Positions 57,713-64,000 of a DNA stretch of 64,000 nt are shown here, in pieces. The DNA is from Cryptomeria japonica (lineage: Eukaryota > Streptophyta > Pinopsida > Cupressales > Cupressaceae), in NCBI RefSeq assembly GCF_030272615.1, contig NC_081406.1, positions 474,285,400 to 474,349,399 of the forward strand, written 5' to 3'. Numbering within the stretch: the first letter of the stretch is position 1; the number at the start of each line of letters is the position of its first letter. The notes below the pieces were generated by a model. It searched no databases. It saw only the letters and a program-made list of their open reading frames with translations, and was not told the origin of the DNA. The position numbers and the translations under genes were made by a program.

Positions 57713-59281
57713 TTCTTAAGAACAATCTTATCATTTTGCCTAAAAAGACCACATGTGGCCTCCATCCCTTCCATGATGACGTCATCTCCTAAAACTTCTC
57801 AGCAACAATCCATACCATCTCCTTCAAACAATGAGACTTCTCATGTTTACCTTCAAGGGCTATCTCCTGTGGAAATCCAAGTTAATGCCAATATTGATAC
57901 AAGTCCCTCTAAAGATTTAAAAATCCCAGATATTATGCCATCACGCACTCCAATTCCAAATGTACCCACTCCAGAGAGTCCCACTCAAAATGATTCCCCA
58001 TCATGCCAAAATATGGAGATCTTCCAAGAATCCCCTACACCTATGCAAAATCCTATCCCTTCCTTAGAAGTGACTCCATGTCAAGAGGATAACCTAAAAA
58101 ATAAAGAAACAAGTCCTATCATAAATCAAGATCAAGACACCAAAATTCCTCCATCCCATCTAATGATTGAAAAAGATCCTATTTCACTAGAATCCCATGA
58201 TGATCCCCTTATACCTTTCCATTTCTTCCAAGATGACCCCCTTCCATCTCAAGAGCAAAGCATCCTTCCAAATCCCATTCCTAATTCACTTCCTAAGCAA
58301 GATCATGATGCCTCTTCCACCTTTTCAAATGAACCTATTCAAAATGAAGAGTCAAACACCCTTCCTACTCTATCTAGTGGTCCTCTTCCACGTCAAGATC
58401 AAAGTATTCCTTCATCTCCTTGTCATAATCCTCCATGTTCACTTCATGATCCTATCATACCTTGCAAGCCACCTCCCCCTCAAAATGAACTTGCCTCTAG
58501 CATCAAAAGTAAGAAGAAACCCTTTGTTAAAAAGACCTTTGAAAGCATGCATTATCAAAGAAAAGGGTTAGACATTAATGAACAGGGTATATTAAAACCC
58601 CCTGCTATAAAAGAAAATCTTGATTATATTGGCTACATTGCTCACTCTCAAGATGTTGTTATCTCTCATAAATCCTACATTTCTCCAGTTAAATCCAAAT
58701 ACATGCCTTCTCCTTCATCGCTTCCATCCATTCTAGGTCCCTATATCCCTCCATCCCTTATGCGAGATCAACAAAGGCACACATCTTCGAGTACCTTCCA
58801 TCCATCTAAAAGACCTCCATATCATTCCTATCTATCCACACATTCTTTTCCCCCTCCAAGTAATTTGGACGCCAAGCATAAAAGTCATAAATCAAGCAAT
58901 CCACATGTATTCAAGGATCAACATGTCCCATCTAATCGACATGTCAAAACAAAAAAAAAAATGATCCAAAAAGAAAAAGAAAAATACAAAGCGCCACAAA
59001 GGCCCAGAAAGAAAGAAGAAAAGTCCAAAGTTATATGGGTTCCTAAGGCACTTGTACAAGAAATGAGCTCTAAGGAACTACAAAAGCATAAAAAATCAAA
59101 AACCACATGGATCCCTAAGCGGCTACTTGAAGCACAAAAGTCTAAAGAAAAATCAAAATTGGCATCCAAAATTGTTGTTCCTCCATCCAAACCTTTCGAG
59201 TCTATTCCTCCATCACCTCCTTCATCCATTTTGGGTTCTTGTGCCCCAAAATCTGTAGTCTTTCCTCCATCCAAATCTTAA
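57692..59281 (+). CDS. Proline-rich 529-aa protein of the young element
   Basis: A long open frame, unusual in this window, ending TAA at 59279-59281. Residues 25-270 are Pro/Ser/Gln/Asp-rich with many short PSPS-, PIPN- and SLP-like words, probably disordered. Residues 270-420 include a moderately conserved-looking block (LDINEQGILKPPAIKENLDY). Residues 415-510 are very Lys-rich (KTKKKMIQKEKEKYKAPQRP) with two related units, IWVPKALVQE and TWIPKRLLEA. No known domain. The basic tail suggests nucleic-acid binding, as in Gag C-termini. The frame begins inside the upstream Gag-like region, so the annotated ATG may not be the natural start. Confidence 0.6.
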   Translation: MSQLWNSFLRTILSFCLKRPHVASIPSMMTSSPKTSQQQSIPSPSNNETSHVYLQGLSPVEIQVNANIDTSPSKDLKIPDIMPSRTPIPNVPTPESPTQNDSPSCQNMEIFQESPTPMQNPIPSLEVTPCQEDNLKNKETSPIINQDQDTKIPPSHLMIEKDPISLESHDDPLIPFHFFQDDPLPSQEQSILPNPIPNSLPKQDHDASSTFSNEPIQNEESNTLPTLSSGPLPRQDQSIPSSPCHNPPCSLHDPIIPCKPPPPQNELASSIKSKKKPFVKKTFESMHYQRKGLDINEQGILKPPAIKENLDYIGYIAHSQDVVISHKSYISPVKSKYMPSPSSLPSILGPYIPPSLMRDQQRHTSSSTFHPSKRPPYHSYLSTHSFPPPSNLDAKHKSHKSSNPHVFKDQHVPSNRHVKTKKKMIQKEKEKYKAPQRPRKKEEKSKVIWVPKALVQEMSSKELQKHKKSKTTWIPKRLLEAQKSKEKSKLASKIVVPPSKPFESIPPSPPSSILGSCAPKSVVFPPSKS

Positions 59282-60309
59282 AATATGAGATTCACTTCTC
59301 TTCCATATGTCCACCATCCCTCAAGGCATGTGCCAATTTTGATCTTTCTAGCATTTCCATCTAGCCATACACAATTCTTCCAACATCCCATCCATTATCC
59401 AACACCTCTTTTTCACCCTTCCATCCCTCTTATCCAATCCTTTGGATAAATCCTTGCCCTAGTTTCATTTCATTATCCTGCCAACATCTTTGAGCATACC
59501 TTCATAGCCATGGTCTATTGCAACTCACATTATAAGGGTACCATCCAAAGCAGCGAGATGTTGGGGTCCTTCTTCCATCCCCTATCATGCCTCTATTATC
59601 TTCCAAAAAAGAAAAAAAATGATGAAAAAAATGATTAAAAAAAATCAGAAAAAAAGTAAAGAGAAATAAATTCGTCCTTGTGTGAAAACCACTTCTTGTG
59701 GCACCTTGGGCAAGTACCATGATGAAAACCTGGCAAACAGGTGTCATGCATAATCCATTATCCTTTTGCACTTTACACTAGGGGAAAGTTTCATCCATGT
59801 ACATCCATCTATTATCCTTCATCCTCCATTATCCCTCAATCGCTCTATCTACATTCATATCCCTTTTCCACCTTTGATCTTGACAAGGTTAAGGATCCTT
59901 GCAAGCTTCATGTGTCCTATCTATTACACTTGATCCACACCCTTTGGCTCCTCTCCATTGCTCTCTTACATCCTTCATTATCACCTTTGATCTTGATTAT
60001 CCTATTTGTCCCCTATCCAGATCTATTCCTTGATCTTGATAAAAACTATGGACAAAATGCAAAAACATGTTTTCCACAAACCTCTTGACATGGCCACTTC
60101 TTTGGACCATATGGTTTCGCTGCGCTATATTGTTGCTTCGCTGAACTGCTTTACATCACTAAAATCTTTGGTTTACATTGCTATATCTGGATGCTATGCT
60201 TGGATTAACGTTGTGAGATAGTCTTTGAAAGTGTCCACCATCATTCGCTTATCCATTCATGTACTCAAAATCCCTTTTGCCTTGCTAGACACTAGGGGCA
60301 AACATTAAA
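59282..60309. other. Non-coding interior of the young element
   Basis: Short words CATCCATTATCC and TCCATCCATTATC recur. Two segments share GTGAAAACCTGGCAAACAGG (about 59726 and 60521). No credible gene; frames 59741-60088 and 60006-60221 are by-products of pyrimidine richness. Confidence 0.4.
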
Positions 60310-60497
60310 AATTCTAAAAATCATAAAATGTCCTGAACAAACTCCAAAAAATCATAAAATGTCCTAAACAAACTCCTAAAAAATCATAAAAGTCCTGAAC
60401 AAACTCCTAAAAAAAATCATAAAATGTCCTAAACAAACTCCTAAAAATCATAAAATGTCCTAAAGAAATCCTAAAAATCAGAAAAAGTCCTTAAAAA
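60310..60497 (+). repeat. About six tandem units of 32-36 bp
   Basis: Unit AAAAATCATAAAATGTCCTRAACAAACTCCT repeats with little variation, mostly in A-run length and a G/A at one position. The last units are more diverged. It lies in the 3' half of the young element. Confidence 0.85.
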
Positions 60498-62214
60498 AAA
60501 AGGGATCTTTGCCAAGCAGGTGAAAACCTGGCAAACAGGCACCTCTTGTACTCAAGCGCTCCATCTATCAACGCAACGTTCGCATTTCCCGCTTTCATGC
60601 ATCTTTGCTTTCCCTTGTACATATTTTAGTCACTTTTGTGACATCCTGGTTGGTTGGAACTCTCATGGCTTGAAACTGATCATTGTCCTAGTCTTAGGTT
60701 AATCGCTAGAGCACTTTGCATGTCCTAAGTAGTATCAACCAAGTCATCCTTACGTCAGTGATACCCAGTTGTCCACTCCGAGTCAGTCACCTATCTCCTA
60801 ACTACTGAAGAGTTTTATTACTGAGTAAACAAGCAAAACAACATAACTGAAAACAATCACTGAATAGTTTGAGCTATGCATGAAAATCTTCTTTAAGTGT
60901 TCTCTTTTATTGAATTTTGGTTATTATCTCTCTAAGTAACTCGAGGAAGTCTATCTTGACTAAGAGGAGCAAGGATTGGGGGCATAATATCTTCGTTGTT
61001 TTCTACTTGTAGGAATGATCCCAATGATTTAGAAACATCTAAATTAGTTGGGTGTCTATGATAAGAGCCTTCACATCAAGGTGAAACTGCCACACATACC
61101 TCGACTCTACTTATTTGAATGCTACAGGGAGGTTCCCATCATTTCTTTGTCTGTTTTGAGGGAATTTCTTTATTGTGCAATCTGGGTCCATGCGTAATCT
61201 GTCCAAGGATATGAAAGAAACAAGGGTCATTGTGAACAAGATAATTAATATTGCACATGAAAAGAAAGGAACTCTAATCTACCTATTGTGGTTGTAAAAC
61301 ACTCGATGATGAAAATTAAGCTTTTCAAAATCCAGTGACTAGGTTTAGGTTGCATTTTGCATATCATTTTGCATCTTGTGAATTTAGAGTGATTTCGACA
61401 TGGTAACAATGATCTCTTTATCTTATGAATGAGAGTTGGAAGCATCATCATTTATCAGCTAAGTGGTCTCTTTTTCATCATCGTTTCTTCGATCGATTAC
61501 TTGTGTATTGAGATGTTAGCTGCATACATGAGCATCTTATATAGATCCATACATTTCATTTTATACTTATTTGCATTCATATTATTGCATGAAAAAAAAT
61601 AAACATTTGCATTACTAGTTACCCATTCTCCTCATTTATTTGCATAAAAAGAAACAAAAATAAACACCCATATTCCATTTGCATTCATTCATCAATACTG
61701 AAAAGATATGCATACATATAGAATAAAGCATATAGAACAACCTCTCATAATCAATCAACACAAGTACGATGAAATCAAACCAAGAGCTCGTAAATCGGTT
61801 GTCCTGAGTCCATTTTTTGAATTCGAAATCGAAATCTGACGTCAATTCTCTCATCTAAATTTCACAAAGTATGGACCACTGAGCTTTCTTTTCATCAAAT
61901 TCTCATTCTTTCTTCAAATTACACTCAATTTTGATGCTAAATCTCAATTTAATTTCTACAAATCAACTTTGCGCTCAATTTCTTATCAATCAACACAAAA
62001 TTTTCAAACAATTCCTCTGAATCCATTTGTGTTCAAAACAACTTATCATTGCTCAAAATTGCCTATAATCATGTACCCTCGCTATCTTTCGATTTCACTC
62101 CCGAGGGGGCATACTCGTGACCTTATGACCTCACATCTTCAATGTCGAGAAAATTTTCAAATCTTCATCGAAAGTCGAGCAAAACATCTTTTTCAACTAA
62201 AGAAAATCAAATAA
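60498..62214. other. Non-coding interior of the young element
   Basis: No recognisable gene. Frames of 60-80 codons occur on both strands without domain features. Confidence 0.4.
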
Positions 62215-62790
62215 GACCTCATCGCTAGGGGCATCTCAACTTCATCGCTTTATATCGAGTTGAGATTTCTCGATCATCTGAATCAAATCAATCTCTAGGG
62301 GCATATCATTTTCATCACTTCAAATCAAGTTGATATTTGTCTTCGTTTGAATCAATCTCTTAACGTTTATCAATTTCATCACTTTTCATCAAGCTGATTA
62401 TTCGTTTAAACTCAATCAAGGGTTTAAAGAGTATCTTTGATCACACTCAATCTAAGCAAGTGTTCAGTTTCATCACTTTGAATCATGCTGGACAGTTTAT
62501 CTTCGCTCATTGTATCTTGATCAATCAAGTTCAAGATCGATTTTATCTTCACTCACTGTGTCTAAGTTCAATCAAGTTCTAGATCAATAAGATCCGCTTC
62601 TTGATCAATCAAGTTCAAGTTCGATATCTTTTGTTTTCTATCGTTCCTAAGTTCAATCAAGTTTGGGATTGGTATCGCTTTAATCAGACTTCATTCAACT
62701 TTGTCACTTTGAATCAAGCTAAACACCTCGCTTTCATATAGTTCGTGATCAATCAAGTTCAAAACTAGTATCTCCTAAGACATCACATAT
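62215..62790 (+). repeat. Degenerate repeats built on GATCAATCAAGTTCAAG
   Basis: GATCAATCAAGTTCAA occurs near 62519, 62612 and 62750; related TAAGTTCAATCAAGTT near 62567 and 62648; ATCACTTTGAATCAAGCT-like words near 62314, 62377, 62473 and 62705. The block sits right before the polypurine tract. Such degenerate arrays are known in the 3' untranslated part of Tat/Ogre-like elements. Confidence 0.6.
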
Positions 62791-62824
62791 TCTTTGAACC
62801 AATGCTCTGCTCGCACATTAATTC

Positions 62825-62837
62825 AAAGAGGGGCAAA
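62825..62837 (+). other. Polypurine tract of the young element
   Basis: AAAGAGGGGCAAA directly before the 3' LTR start TGTAATACCC. Confidence 0.7.
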
Positions 62838-63917
62838 TGTAATACCCTAAAAATGGTCATCTAAACCATGAGCCCCTAATCTCGACAACATCACCAAGGT
62901 CCTAACCAAAGGCAATTAAATAAATCTTGAGCACACAATTAATTGTTTAATCATCAAATGTCACATGGCAAATTAATCACTCAATATTAATTAAATAATT
63001 TATTTAATTAATTGATCATTCCAAGTAAATCATTTTTAAACAATTATCTTATTTCTTTTATTAAATATCCTAGCATATTTAATTAAATAAATCAATTTGC
63101 CATAAATCTTCAAAAAAGGAAACAAATCAAGAAAGAGGAATTGGAAATTATGAGCACAAATCTTCAAAAATGGAAATAAATCAAAAAAGGAATTAACTGA
63201 CCAAGAAAGAATTAAAAATTGAGAAAAGAAATCAATTGGAGAAAATATTGAAAAATAAATTAAAAATTGATAAATAATCTCAGAGAAAGCAATTGAAACA
63301 ATTGAATATTAAAATTGAATGAAATAGAGAATAAATAAGTTTTTATTTTATTTTATCTTAATTTTAGTTCAATTTCCTTTAAAACTGAGAAAAGCATCCA
63401 ATCACATCAATTCACCTGGATTGTGCTTCCTCTTGGAAAATCTTGACTGCTCATCATCATTTGATCTCAGCCATTGGTCTCTTTCTGAATTTTCTATAAA
63501 TTCAGGCTCTCATCTCTCATTAAAAAATCCTGGACAATATATTGTTATTATGTTGTTTTTGCTCTAGGTTCATTGAGAATTTGCATTGAGATATTGCATA
63601 TTAGTTATTTCATATTGCTTAAATAATTTAGCTTAAATATTCATATATTGCTTAAATCATGTTAGATTAATCTTGCATTAATTTAGCTCATATTCATGCT
63701 CATATAGATTTAAAAATCCTTCGTTTAGGTGTTGTCTAGTCACTAGATAACTTAGCAATCTGAGAGCAATCTAAACTCGCATCTACTAGAAGGCAATGGG
63801 TCGCTTTGTAATGGTTTTATTATTCATTGATTATTGATTTGTCTAACCATGCATGTAATGACTTAATTGAAGTGTTGGGTATTTCAGATATAGATATAGG
63901 TCCACTTTTCACACACA
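62838..63917 (+). repeat. 3' LTR of the young element
   Basis: 1,080 bp. Same as the 5' LTR except for scattered substitutions and about 34 extra bases near 63620-63655, where TATTGCTTAAAT is duplicated. Ends TTTTCACACACA, followed by TCTTC. Confidence 0.9.
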
Positions 63918-64000
63918 TCTTCAACCAAAATGCCCCCCAAAACATTTCTCCATTCCAAAAACAACCTCCCCCAAAATTATGAAAAAAAAGGTTAAAGGCA

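Larger units (their letters stand above)
55638..63917 (+). mobile_element. Young non-autonomous Ty3/gypsy-like LTR element
   Basis: 8,280 bp, flanked by TCTTC (55633-55637 and 63918-63922). LTRs are 55638-56684 and 62838-63917. The primer binding site TGGCACCCACCGTGGGGC is at 56689-56706, close to the TGGCGCCCACC type common in plant Ty3/gypsy elements. The polypurine tract AAAGAGGGGCAAA is at 62825-62837. The interior has a short Gag-like start and a proline-rich ORF, then 3.5 kb of non-coding DNA with tandem repeats. No protease, RT, RNase H or integrase was found, so it must depend on another element. LTR copies look nearly identical apart from small indels. Confidence 0.88.

Noticed and set aside
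57692-59281. Host extensin or cell-wall protein reading of the proline-rich ORF
   Set aside because: No signal peptide, no SPPPP-type repeats, a Lys-rich tail, and position between LTRs with a target duplication.
60310-60497. CRISPR-like spacing of short repeats
   Set aside because: Units are contiguous without unique spacers, and the DNA is a plant retrotransposon interior.

Overview
This is a plant nuclear window with very low gene density. It is AT-rich and packed with old, nested retrotransposons whose LTRs run from about 0.5 to 2.6 kb. That style of decay and the element types suggest a conifer or other gymnosperm. The assignment is inference: no ribosomal, organellar or species-diagnostic gene is present. 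I see no intact, recognisable host gene.

Left part (1-6.3 kb): a long, almost uninterrupted + strand ORF (2106-5036) encodes a protein I do not recognise. It continues in frame for 110 codons past one TAG. A polyadenylation-like signal follows, then a block with ten GTAGTTA-type repeats upstream of a TATA box, which looks like an LTR promoter. Next (6.3-19.8 kb) is a degenerate LTR element with a truncated 5' LTR at 6333-6476 and a 3' LTR at 19492-19770. It appears to be split by a complete but broken minus-strand Ty1/copia element (7871-18621) with 2.5-2.6 kb LTRs.

Middle (20-25.3 kb): a minus-strand relic of a Gag-only Ty3/gypsy-like family, then unassigned sequence, then a clean solo LTR (24814-25286) flanked by AGTCT.

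25.7-46.8 kb is a three-level nest that can be read to the base. A plus-strand LINE (ORF1 with zinc knuckle; ORF2 with endonuclease, reverse transcriptase, zf-RVT-like segment and RNase H) was split by a Ty3/gypsy-like element (30040-45155, target duplication GGCAT). That element carries only Gag and protease-like domains. Its own 3' LTR was then split by a Ty1/copia element (37195-44529, target duplication CAACC).

Right part (46.8-64 kb): a minus-strand decayed fragment of a PDR-type ABCG transporter gene with recognisable exons (48355-49860) is the only clear trace of a host gene. AT-rich repeats, a hairpin and a TA microsatellite follow. Last comes the youngest-looking element, 55638-63917 (target duplication TCTTC), with near-identical LTRs and a long proline-rich ORF but no recognisable pol domain.

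Most in-frame stops in the retrotransposon coding regions are TGA or TAG where the family normally has Arg or Gln codons. This fits C-to-T decay of methylated cytosines. The window therefore records silencing, nesting and decay rather than a working gene cluster. The unknown 976-codon ORF and the Gag-only elements are the least explained items.
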